A stretch of 64,000 nt of DNA. It comes from Pseudomonas tremae (GTDB lineage Bacteria; Pseudomonadota; Gammaproteobacteria; Pseudomonadales; Pseudomonadaceae). The stretch lies in the NCBI RefSeq assembly GCF_001401155.1, contig NZ_LJRO01000305.1, positions 1-64,000 of the forward strand, read 5' to 3'. Position 1 is the stretch's first letter. Each line of letters begins with the position of its first letter. The position numbers were made by a program, and so were the translations under genes. Under the pieces are notes generated by a model. That model was not told the DNA's origin, ran no database searches, and saw only the letters and a list, made by a program, of their open reading frames with translations. Positions 1 through 8,700 of the stretch are shown one piece after another.

Positions 1-1977
1 AGCGCGGGCACCTTGCAAGTGGGCAACGGCGGCACTCAGGGTTCGATCTTGGGCAATGTGTTGAATAACGCAGCGCTGGTCTTCAATCGCAGCGACTTAA
101 CGACCTTCGGCGGCGCCATAACAGGCTCGGGAAGTGTCAAGCAAACCGGTGGCGGCACGTTAAGCCTGACGGGTGTCAGCAACTACCTCGGCGGCACGTT
201 TCTGGATGCGGGTGCCCTGTCGATCGGCAATGCCAGTGCAATAGGTTCCGGCACCCTTGCCATGGCGGAAAATACCCAAATCAACTTTGCCAGCAGCTTC
301 AACCTGCCCAACCGTATCACCCTCACTGGCGACCCTTATGTGGATGTCGCAGCAGGCGCGACTACCGAGCTCAGCAACGTAATCGCCGATGGCAGCCTGC
401 CCGGCGATCTGGTTAAGCTAGGGGCAGGCACTCTGGTGCTCAGCGGTGCCGATACCTACACCGGCGCCACTGAAGTCAGCGCGGGTGTTCTGAGTGTGCA
501 AGGCAGCTTGGCCAGCAAGGTGACAGTTGATAACGGTGCACTGCTGATGGGGTTGGGTTCCGTGGGCGGGCTTAACGTGTTGGCTGGCTCTACGGTAGCC
601 ACAGGCGGCACGGTCATTGGCACCCTGACCGTGAATGGCAACCTGAATGTGGCTGCTGGCTCGGCCTACCGGGTCAATATCAACGACGTTGGGCAAGGTG
701 ATCTGCTCAATGTCCACGGTAGAGCCTCATTGGCGGGTGGCTCGGTTCATGTTGCTTCCAGCGGAACGCGCTGGAGCCTTAGCCATCGCTACGTGCTGGT
801 TACCGCGAGCGGCGGTGTGACCGGGCAATTCACTGATGCCACCGCTGACTTTGTATTTTTGACCCCCAATCTTAGCTATGACGCCAGCAACGTATACCTG
901 ACGCTGGCACGCAACGACTTCAGTTTCGCGTCGGTAGGTAACACGCAAAACCGACGGGCTACGGCGGTTGGGCTGGAGTCCCTGAACCACGACTCCGATC
1001 TGTACCAGGCCATCCTGCCGCTGAATGCGAGTGCCGCGCAGTCTGCATTCGACAGCCTGGCTGGGGCCAGCCTGGCCAGCACGCGTACAGCGATTATCGA
1101 AGACAGCCGCTACGTAGGTGATGCCATTGGCCAGCACCTGCTTGAGCCTGCTACGTCGCCAGCTTCGGGTGCCAACGTGTGGTCAAGTACCTGGGGGCAT
1201 TGGGGTGGCGATGCAGGCAATCCCAACGCAACAGCCCAGCACTACAATGGCAGCGGACTGGTGGTGGGGGTAGATGGGCAATTGTCGGACCTGCGCGTCG
1301 GTACGTTGGTCGGCCAGCATCAGCTGGACAACAGTGCGGGCGGCGGCAGCCGTGCCAGCAGCACAGCGACTGACTTGGGCGTGTATGCCGACACCGACCT
1401 TGGCGCGCTGCATGTTCAAGGCGGCGCTGCCTACAGCTGGTACGACACCAACAGCCATCGGAATATCGACTTCGCACCCTACGCTGGAAATGCCGATGCC
1501 CACTATGGCAGCGGCGTGGCTCAAGGGTTTATTGACACCGGGTACCGCTTCAGCTTTGGTGATGTGGCGCTGACACCCTTCGTCAATGTGGCCCGCGTGT
1601 TGATGCATCAAGACGGCTACCACGAGCACCACAGCGACACCGCCCTTGATGTACGTGGCAGCAGCAGTACCGTCAACTACGGCACCCTTGGCCTGCGCGC
1701 CAGCTACAGGGCCAGCGCTGGCACCGAACTCCACGCCAGCCTGGGTGAACAGCATGCCTGGGGTGACATCATGCCCGTCAATGAACAGCGTTTTGCCAGT
1801 GGTGGCGACAACTTTCAGGTCGTCGGAGTACCAGTAGCCCGCAATACGGCGGTTGGGAAGTTGGGCGTTGACTTTGCCGCTAGCCCAGCGTTAACCCTAA
1901 ACTTGAATGCTCATGAGCAGTTAGGTAATGGCAGCACTGATCATGATGTGCGCTTGTCGGCGGAATATCGGTTCTGA
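1..1977 (+). CDS. Autotransporter (type V secretion), C-terminal part only
   Basis: The reading frame is open from the first base of the window, so the true start and signal peptide lie to the left. The visible 658 codons begin with a Gly/Ser/Asn/Thr-rich beta-helical passenger. A passenger-associated repeat of the type GAGTLVLSGADTYTG is seen near residues 142-156 of the visible part. The last ~270 residues are an outer-membrane autotransporter beta-barrel (starting near WSSTWGHWGG) and end in Phe (RLSAEYRF), as expected for recognition by the Bam complex. The family exports its own passenger to the cell surface, often as an adhesin, esterase or protease. No catalytic motif is visible in the part present, so the passenger's function cannot be stated. 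Confidence 0.9.
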   Translation, partial: SAGTLQVGNGGTQGSILGNVLNNAALVFNRSDLTTFGGAITGSGSVKQTGGGTLSLTGVSNYLGGTFLDAGALSIGNASAIGSGTLAMAENTQINFASSFNLPNRITLTGDPYVDVAAGATTELSNVIADGSLPGDLVKLGAGTLVLSGADTYTGATEVSAGVLSVQGSLASKVTVDNGALLMGLGSVGGLNVLAGSTVATGGTVIGTLTVNGNLNVAAGSAYRVNINDVGQGDLLNVHGRASLAGGSVHVASSGTRWSLSHRYVLVTASGGVTGQFTDATADFVFLTPNLSYDASNVYLTLARNDFSFASVGNTQNRRATAVGLESLNHDSDLYQAILPLNASAAQSAFDSLAGASLASTRTAIIEDSRYVGDAIGQHLLEPATSPASGANVWSSTWGHWGGDAGNPNATAQHYNGSGLVVGVDGQLSDLRVGTLVGQHQLDNSAGGGSRASSTATDLGVYADTDLGALHVQGGAAYSWYDTNSHRNIDFAPYAGNADAHYGSGVAQGFIDTGYRFSFGDVALTPFVNVARVLMHQDGYHEHHSDTALDVRGSSSTVNYGTLGLRASYRASAGTELHASLGEQHAWGDIMPVNEQRFASGGDNFQVVGVPVARNTAVGKLGVDFAASPALTLNLNAHEQLGNGSTDHDVRLSAEYRF

Positions 1978-2039
1978 GTAACGCGCGGTGCACCTCTGAA
2001 AAAAACTGTAGTGCCAGCGCCCTAGGAGAATTGCATCAA

Positions 2040-2231
2040 ATGAAGGACAGACCACATGTACAGGCAATGGCCGACTACTTTCGAACTGATCCAGCTTATG
2101 CAGCGGAGTTGCTTGCCGAAGTCCGTTCGGACGGTGACCAGGACGAGCTGGCTATTTTGCTGCGACAAATGGACGAGGCATTCGTGATCGACTACAAACT
2201 TCCCGGCTCCGCGTCCGTGGAACAGCCATGA
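2040..2231 (+). pseudogene. Truncated HigA-like addiction-module antitoxin fragment
   Basis: A 63-aa ORF starts at ATG 2040, with AGGAG at 2024-2028. An in-frame TTG at 2031 sits too close to that site. The sequence (MADYFRTDPAYAAELLAEV, then a DGDQ-ELAILLRQM segment) resembles from memory the N-terminal half of the ~95-aa HigA-type 'probable addiction module antidote' family. The C-terminal helix-turn-helix that should follow is absent; the frame diverges after residue ~50 and stops. No partner toxin is visible, because the autotransporter lies directly upstream. A 21-codon ORF (2228-2293) overlaps its stop but resembles nothing. It is probably a decayed remnant; expression is possible but DNA binding is not expected. 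Confidence 0.55.
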
Positions 2232-2574
2232 AACAGTCAGCTTGGACGCACGACGGCAGGCCGGTGGATGCGGCTTCTATCCCCAACGCCTAAATGCATC
2301 AGATGACATGCTTAGCTCCCTGCTTTTCAAAAATTCAGACCAAACACTAACTGAATTTCAGCTCATTGCCAGCCCGACATGTGCTTGGGCTGTCGGACGT
2401 TGAAGGGTGATCATGAGCCTTGCCAATGGACCGGCGTTTCTGATTTGGAGACATGCGAACATCATTCATACACTGGATGGTATATTTCATGGTTTCTGAA
2501 TTTGATTTATTTATAACTAGTTGATTTAAATGTAATTTAATCTTCTATTGATAATAGAGTGGGAATGATTGGAC

Positions 2575-2627
2575 GTCCGGCACCAACTAGCAAGAAATGC
2601 CCTGGAGCCCGCGTAATTGCGGGCTTT
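2575..2627 (+). other. tRNA 3'-end-like fragment followed by terminator-like hairpin
   Basis: GTCCGGCACCA at 2575-2585 looks like the acceptor-stem 3' strand plus CCA of a tRNA beginning GCCGGAC (tRNA-Leu-like). It is followed at 2606-2627 by a GC hairpin (AGCCCGC / GCGGGCT) and a T-rich tail, as often found just after a tRNA. The ~85 bases upstream are AT-rich and cannot fold into a tRNA. It is therefore at most a fragment, such as an old attachment-site half left by an island. This reading is inference; chance resemblance over 11 bases is possible. Confidence 0.3.
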
Positions 2628-2687
2628 TGGCTTTTTGGGTCTGGCAAATTCTGGCAGCTTTGTGCATCGCCAAACACCGTGTTTATG

Positions 2688-2767
2688 TGGTATCGGGCGC
2701 TGACTGAGCCAAATGCCATGCTTGGTGCTCGATACCATGTCGCCTTATTAGGGAAGGGCATGGTATC
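2688..2767. repeat. Triple TGGTATC inverted repeat
   Basis: TGGTATCG occurs at 2688-2695 and its complement CGATACCA at 2730-2737. GATACCATG (2731-2739) also pairs perfectly with CATGGTATC (2759-2767). The alternative hairpins share the middle arm. The block lies between the tRNA-like fragment and the transposase remnant, so it may be the end of a miniature element or a transposon inverted repeat. It does not match any named element I can identify. Confidence 0.45.
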
Positions 2768-2867
2768 AAAACTCATCATTAACCCCGGTTTCATTGGGTT
2801 TTAACCTGGTGCATGAGTGCTTTTCTGCGCATGGTATTTTTTTCCATGGAATCCCACTGCAAGCAGG

Positions 2868-2942
2868 GTCAACCTGATCGGCGATTACCTCTGGCGGCAG
2901 AGCCGCAAGCTGGAAGAGGGTAAATTCAGGCGTTACGACAAG
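2868..2942 (+). pseudogene. Remnant of a Tn3-family transposase (C-terminal tail)
   Basis: In this frame the DNA reads VNLIGDYLWRQSRKLEEGKF followed by RR. It closely resembles, from memory, the extreme C-terminus of Tn3-family TnpA proteins (form: H-INLTGDYLW ... GKFRPLR). No other transposase part is visible, and the frame runs on without a proper end. This is a scar of a transposon 136 bases upstream of hopAB, consistent with effector acquisition or rearrangement by a Tn3-type element. Confidence 0.55.
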
Positions 2943-2992
2943 TCGGAAAACCCTAACGTACGATTTTTTCCGAATTCTGTAGGCCCCCAGGC

Positions 2993-3020
2993 AGAACTTT
3001 TTCTTCCCTCGTGCCACTCA
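2993..3020 (+). promoter_or_regulatory. Degenerate hrp box upstream of hopAB
   Basis: AGAACT (2993-2998), 15 bases, then CCACTCA (3014-3020). The HrpL sigma-factor consensus is GGAACC-N15/16-CCACNNA. The -10-like half matches fully; the -35-like half matches four of six. It lies 57 bases before the hopAB start codon, a normal distance. Nothing better is present between 2868 and 3077. Confidence 0.4.
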
Positions 3021-3077
3021 TGGTTGATTTTACGGGTGAGTTGACCCGCTTCCAGAAAGCCGAAGAGGATCAGTATC

Positions 3078-4668
3078 ATGGTGGGTATCAGTGGTAGAGC
3101 AGGGCCATCGGGCGCTTACTATAGTGGGCACACAGACCCTGAGCCAGCATCCGGGCGCGCACGCGATTCCAGCAGCGAAGCCAGCTCCTCGAACAGCCCG
3201 CAGGTGCCGCCCTCTTCTAACGCGCCCGCATCTCCGATACCAGCCGGACGTCAGAGGCTTTTGCGATCCAGGCCGTTGTCGAGCCAAACCAGAGAGTGGC
3301 TCGAGCAGGGCATGCCGACAGGGGAAGGCACTGGAGCGCGCAACAGGCCGCAAGCATCTGCTGATGCAGCAGCGCCGCATGCAGGTACAGCAGCAAGACG
3401 CACAACGCAGGCACCTGCTGATGCAGCAGCGCCGCATGCAGGTACAGCAGCAAGACGCACAACGCAAGCACCTGCTGATGCAGCAGCGCCGCGTGCAGGT
3501 ACAGCAGCAAGACGCACAACGCAGGCACCTGCTGATGTCCGCGTACCGCGCGAAGGGGCAGTGGCACGCGCCAATAGGATCGTTCAGCAATTGGTCAGTG
3601 CGGGCGCTGATCTTGCCCATACTCGCAGGATGTTTCGCAATGCCATCAATGGGCACGGGGTAGCTTTTTCTGCAGCCGAACAGCGTATTTTGCTGGAGCA
3701 TTTCCCTGACATGCTAGCGACTGGAATCAGCCAAAACTCAGAGCTTGCCACTGAGCTCCGTGATGCGCTCCGTAGCGCGGTTCGCCAACAGGCAGCACAG
3801 GCAGCACCGGCTGTGACGCCAACGCCGCCGAGGGCCAACCCTGCGGCATCATCAGCGGGCAGCAGCCAACGTTCGTTATTTGGACGGTTCGCCCGGTTGA
3901 TGACGCCGAACCAGGGACGGTCCTCGAACACTGCCACCTCTCAGGCGTCGGTAGACAGGCGCCCGGCACGCGTCAATCAGGTACAAACACCCCCTGACAG
4001 GACTGCGATGCGCAATCTTGGCGATAATATGGCCAATGTCGCACTGCAGGCATTTGCTGAACAGGGGGGGCGATCTGGAGCGCCTGCGCGCTGCTATTGA
4101 AAGTTATGTAATGCAACGCCATCTGATACCCGAGGATATAGGGCGCAGGTTGCAGAGTGTGGGTATTCTCCCAACTATTGACTCTAACGAAAGCATTCTA
4201 AACAACCCCCTGCTTAATTTGAATGTTGCGCTAAACCGCAGGTTAGGTGCGTCTCCGGTCGTTGAACGAGCGCCTCGTCCAGCCGTCCCCACTACAACTG
4301 ATCGGAGGTCTATGTCGGCTGCTGAGATGAATAGACGCACAGCCCTGAATATATCCTCACAATTTAGTCAGCTGCGTACGATCTCGAAGGCTGAATCCGA
4401 AGAATTGGGTTTCAAGGATGCGGCAGACCATGGCTTGGAAGACGCGACGCACTGTCTTTTTGGTGGGGAATTGTCGCTGGGCAATCGGGGTCAACAGGTG
4501 ATAGGTCTGGCGTCGATACCTTACGGCCAGGAGGGAGATAAGGAACTGGTGTTCATGGATATGAAAAAACTTGCCCAATACCTTGCAGGCGATCCTAGGC
4601 ATCCGATGCACAGGCAACCGCTTAACGAAGGCAATATCGCTAGTTACGCCTTTAGGATCGTTCCGTGA
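3078..4668 (+). pseudogene. hopAB: HopAB-family type III effector (AvrPtoB/VirPphA-like), frameshifted
   Basis: The start is ATG 3078, after AAGAGGA at 3062-3068. The N-terminus (RAGPSGAYYSGHTDPEPASG) and the ANRIVQQLVSAGADLAHTR segment match AvrPtoB as I remember it. HopAB proteins are injected into plant cells, bind receptor kinases and act as E3 ubiquitin ligases. The frame breaks at a run of seven Gs (4064-4070). As written, the product ends at 4100 after 340 aa; the following frame carries the rest (DLERLRAAIESYVMQR to YAFRIVP) to 4668. Six Gs would restore a 529-aa protein. The E3-like tail keeps CLFGGEL, the Lys of DKELVFMDM and HPM, but has Tyr in QYLAG where AvrPtoB has Phe525. About 60 residues of the linker before the tail are missing relative to AvrPtoB. 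Three 19-aa repeats lie near residues 95-150. Confidence 0.9.
3358..3528 (+). repeat. Three tandem 57-bp repeats inside hopAB
   Basis: Units start at 3358, 3415 and 3472, with a partial fourth copy from 3529 (CTGCTGATG). The copies differ by only one or two bases. Each unit encodes 19 residues of the type PADAAAPHAGTAARRTTQA, between the N-terminal secretion region and the first kinase-binding domain. The unit length is a multiple of three, so copy-number change keeps the frame. Several other frames are also open across the block, a by-product of its composition. Confidence 0.95.
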
Positions 4669-5059
4669 TCGCGCGTACAGCAAAAACCTGGTATGCCGGC
4701 CTCTATGTATAGGAATTTCAATAATTCCTATACAGGGTCATGAACTGAAAAAACATCATCGACGCCCTGCCAACGTGGCGTCGATGTTGGCAAAAAAACT
4801 CTTTTCACCCCCCACCGGCGCCGAAAAAGGGATCGAAAGCGACTTTTCTGTCCCTTTTCGAGAATCTTGACGCGCCTCTCTCGTATCATGCCTGCACGTA
4901 TCTGTTGCCGCTGACCGAAAACTGACCCAGTAGGGGTTTTAATAACAAACCGCCGAAATTTCCGTCGTCCCATCACACCCGGTCTGCAGAATCAGCGCTA
5001 CTGTGTTGTCCACCCGAAGGCTTCGATATTCGCATCCGCCAAAACCAAGGAACCCGTTC
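4669..5059. other. Intergenic stretch with two hairpins
   Basis: No convincing gene. It contains a perfect 11-bp stem at 4707-4733 (GTATAGGAATT / AATTCCTATAC, 5-base loop) with no T-tract. A second 10-bp stem lies at 4757-4786 (CATCGACGCC / GGCGTCGATG), with A-runs on both sides. The second could terminate transcription on the minus strand; either could be a remnant of a mobile element. A Shine-Dalgarno AAGGA at 5047-5051 serves the following lipoprotein. Confidence 0.5.
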
Positions 5060-5545
5060 ATGAAATCCCGATTTTCTTTCAGCTCATCTCTCCTGATCAT
5101 GCTGTCGCTGACAGGGTGCGCAGTGAATATGGATGCTTCAAAGCACGATCAGTCTGGAGAAAACGCTCTTTATGGCAGTTGGCATGTTGCAGGCGTAGCG
5201 GTATCAGACTCGGGCGTGCAAGCGCTTGAAACTGATGATCCAAGCCTCATGGGCCGACGTCTCAGTTTCAGCCACGACCAACTTGCATGGAAGGCTCCAA
5301 CAGACTCGACGGAAGATGTATGCAGGGGGCCTGTTTTTCACAAGCTTCCGGCGATGTCCGGAGCTGAACTAGAGCCGCAACTCCATAAGCTTGGCATCGA
5401 AAAAGCTGTGCTCTATGGCGTTGAATGCAAATCTGGAAGCTGGGGTCCTTTTGATAAAGAAACCCCGGTATTTTTTATGGCACAGGATGGGTCGCTAGCT
5501 CTTTCCTGGTATGACGGCGGAATGCTGAAGCTCGTGCGAGACTGA
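5060..5545 (+). CDS. Small predicted lipoprotein of unknown function
   Basis: This 161-aa protein starts at ATG 5060 with AAGGA nine bases upstream; an open frame exists from 5003 but lacks a good ribosome site. The N-terminus is a lipoprotein signal: MKSR, a hydrophobic segment and lipobox LTGC near residue 19. It should therefore be lipid-anchored in the envelope. The mature part contains YGSWHVAG, RRLSFSHDQLAWKAP and two further cysteines (DVCRGP, GVECKSG) that could form a disulfide. I do not recognise the family; the GSW start and beta-rich look would suit a small barrel-fold lipoprotein. It sits alone between hopAB and a convergent gene. Confidence 0.75.
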   Translation: MKSRFSFSSSLLIMLSLTGCAVNMDASKHDQSGENALYGSWHVAGVAVSDSGVQALETDDPSLMGRRLSFSHDQLAWKAPTDSTEDVCRGPVFHKLPAMSGAELEPQLHKLGIEKAVLYGVECKSGSWGPFDKETPVFFMAQDGSLALSWYDGGMLKLVRD

Positions 5546-5552
5546 TCACGGA

Positions 5553-5598
5553 AAGGTCTCGCTGCCGCTCAAGCCATGTGCCTGTGGGGCGAGACCTT
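5553..5598. terminator. Hairpin downstream of the lipoprotein gene
   Basis: AAGGTCTCGC (5553-5562) pairs perfectly with GCGAGACCTT (5589-5598), starting 7 bases after the stop. The loop is long (26 bases) and no strong T-tract follows, so intrinsic termination is uncertain. Confidence 0.4.
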
Positions 5599-5763
5599 GG
5601 AAGGGAGTAGTTTTGGCGTCTGCGAATATACGGAGGAGTGCACAGTGGCCTGCATCGAGAGATACTTGCGCGCTGTCTTTTCAAGCAGTTTCAGGCGCTG
5701 CTTCCACTGACCAGTCATTCATCCAGCAGAAGCTGCACCACCCCCATTCAATCAATTAAAAAC

Positions 5764-8700
5764 TCACCTGCCCGGAAAAGAGCTGGATTTGGGTTTCTCA
5801 TAAAAAACCGTCTCTCCCGGCGTCCTGTCCATTACATCAATCAGTTTGAGCCAGGTATCCAGGTCATCCGTGCTGATCTTCGTATCGCGCTTGTCCTTTT
5901 TCCAGAGGTTATCCAGCAAGTCGAAGAAGCCCTTGTCGTTGAGGATAAACTCTGCAGCCGCTTTTTCCTTCTCGTCGCCGCTGTTTAGAATCTTCTCGAA
6001 GTCTTTCTTGCTGACGATATCGTCCTTGCCGTTCCAGTCGTCCCATTTCTCGCGGATAGTTTCGATCTCTTCCTTGTGCGCGTCGTAATACGCCTTGTTG
6101 TATACGTCCATTGGCAAGCCGTTGGTGTTCTCGCCAATGATGCCGTTTTTGTCTTTATGCGCGCTTTCGTCCAGACGGATCATCGACGAGCCTTGATCCT
6201 GAGGGGTTTCAAGGAAGTGTTTCCACTCATCGGTCTGGTAATCGAAGATGCTCTGATCGGTGGGTGCATCCCGGCCTTCGTATTCGTAGAAGCTGTAGCG
6301 TCCGTACTCCAGCTTGTCGCCCCAGTCTTCTTGAGCGAAGCCCAGGTTGGCCTGATCCTTGAACCATTGGCCTTCCTTGTCGGTGGCCTTTTGTTTTTTC
6401 TGGTGATCGACGAACACGCTGATGATGCCGGTAATGATCCCCAAGCCTGCGGTTACCAGAAATAGCGGCGCGGTTGCACCAGCTAACGCGCCGATAGCGC
6501 TCGCAGTTCTGCTGAATGCCACGGCAATCCCGATGCCGGCCGCGGCAGTGCCTGCGGCACCCGAAACGATTTGCAGACTGCCATTGGCAATCTCCAGGTC
6601 GCTGCCTGTCTTGATGCCATTTTTGATGGCGATCCCGCCCATGACGATGTCGGCGATGCTCATGACGTCCGGTGCGATGCCGAGTACCTTGACCACTGTA
6701 CCGGCGATGCGCGCCGAGACACTGGACGACACCTTGCCCGCTCCTTCCGGTGCGGCACTTGCAGCGCCTTGTGTAACAGATTGTGGGTCTACCAGACCTG
6801 CACCCCCTGCATTGCCAGCCACGGCCTGACCCACCGAGTTGCGCATGCTATCGACGACGTCATCAGCCTGGATCGGGTGATTATCGGCCTCGAGCATCAC
6901 ATTGATCGACTCGCGATCGATCTCGTCGTTGCCAAGCATTTCACTCAAGTTGACTCGATCGTTTTCCGCCGGAACCGGCTGGCCATTACGCTCCAGTTGA
7001 TCTTCAATCCCGGCAGTGAATGCTTCACGAGTCGGCGGGGTGATGTCCTCTGCAACGAAGCGCTGCACGGCGGCGTCGTAAAGTTCGTATAACGAGTCGC
7101 TGTAGCTGGCGTAACCAGAGCCGGAAGCAGAGTCCGGAACCGGCGTTGTGGCAGCACGCTCCATCTCGACTGCCATGCTGTTCAGACTTTCAGCATCCAG
7201 GGCTGGAAGGTCGATTGAGGCGCGCTGAGAATTGATGCTCTGCACCACCGCATCCTGATTGATATTCAGCCTCAGGTCTTCGGCCAATTCGTTCAGATTG
7301 GCGTACTTCGAATAATCTGCGGGCGGGTTGCCGCCAGAGCGGGTCACGATCTCGTCGAGCAGTTCGCGACTGACATCCTGCGCGAGCGGCCCTGCATCGT
7401 TGACCTCATTGATAAGGCCAATCTGATCCATCACGTCGCCGATACTGCTACCAGCTCTGATGCTGTCCAACTCGTAAACGCTGTTCAGCCGACTTTCCAG
7501 ACCGTCATCCACAGCAGGGACGTTGTTGGTCGCCTTCTCGTCTTCGATCTTTTTGCCCCACAAACCTTCCTTGCCCCATATTTCCGGTATGGTCTTGCTC
7601 AGCCCGATCAGCTCCGCAACGTTGGTCTTTGTAAACAACTCGAACACGCCGGTTTTTTCGAACTGCGCGCCGGAGCCCAGGAAGGTGATGAAGTCTTTGG
7701 CAATAGCCAGGCGCTCCAGAGGATCGTCCGCTAGCTGGCCGTTCTTGGCCGTCAACATGTAGATGGCGCCACCCAGGGAGGTAAAGCCAGCTGCAGTACC
7801 GAATACGCCGCTCTGGTTGAGTTTGCCGATAGCTTTCTTGAAACCCTCTTTATCCTCGGCACCCACGTATTTATCGGCCATGTAGTCGTTGTACTTGTCC
7901 AGCGTAATTTCGTTGTTTTTTAGTTTGGTCGTCTGCTCCAGAAAGTCAGTGGCCTTTTTCTTGTCGTTTATCATTTCATTGATAAACTTCTCGATCGTCT
8001 CCTGGGTACGGCGGGGGATATCGGCCATACCTTTGATACCCTGTTTGAGGGCAGAGAAAATGTCCTTCAGGGCCAGTTCTTTATATTCATCAGGGATGCC
8101 GCCGGGGTCAGCCATCAACTTGTCGACTTCGGCCATCACGCTGTTTTTTTGCAGTTCATTCTGCGCGTCTTTCGCCAACTGCGGATCGAGAAGTTCCAGG
8201 CTGGAAAGCAAACGTGCAACGTCAGATTGTCCTTCGGACTTTTTACCGGCCTTGTCCAGATCAGCGAGGTAGTCGACAAACTCGCTGCTGACCAACTTAT
8301 CGTGCAGGTCTTTGGCCAGTGCTTCCTTGTCGCCACCGCTGACTTTCTCGATGGCGGCGTCCATCTCGGCCTGATATTCCTTGCCTATCTTGTCTTTCTC
8401 GCCATCGCCATTGGCAAACAGCTCCGTCAACGCCTTATCGATGTTATTGCCGTTGAGGATGTCCTGCATGTCAGCATTGGTCAGAGTTTCGCCTTCGCTG
8501 TCGAACCTGCGCCATGACTCGGCGCCGCGAGGTTCTTCGATATAAGGCGTGATGGTGCGCCCACTCTCCATCCCGGCCTTGGCTTGAATGGCCATGACCA
8601 GTTTGTAAACATCGCTGTCCTTGTCGACTTTCTTGTCATCGACCAGTTTTTGGTACTTGTCCATCAGGTTTTTTGTAGCGAGTTCGACCACGGTCAGGTC

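Noticed and set aside
2500..2585. Possible complete tRNA gene ending at GTCCGGCACCA
   Set aside because: The preceding bases are AT-rich, with no matching acceptor strand, anticodon arm or T-loop; only the 3' end resembles a tRNA.
2817..3044. 75-codon ORF read as an intact gene
   Set aside because: Only its middle resembles a protein (transposase tail); both ends are arbitrary open sequence.
3358..3528. CRISPR array
   Set aside because: The units are contiguous with no spacers and lie inside a coding frame.
3030..3701. Long minus-strand and alternative-frame ORFs across the hopAB repeats
   Set aside because: They are a by-product of a 57-bp repeat whose composition keeps several frames open; the Cys/Arg-rich products look non-biological and lack ribosome sites.
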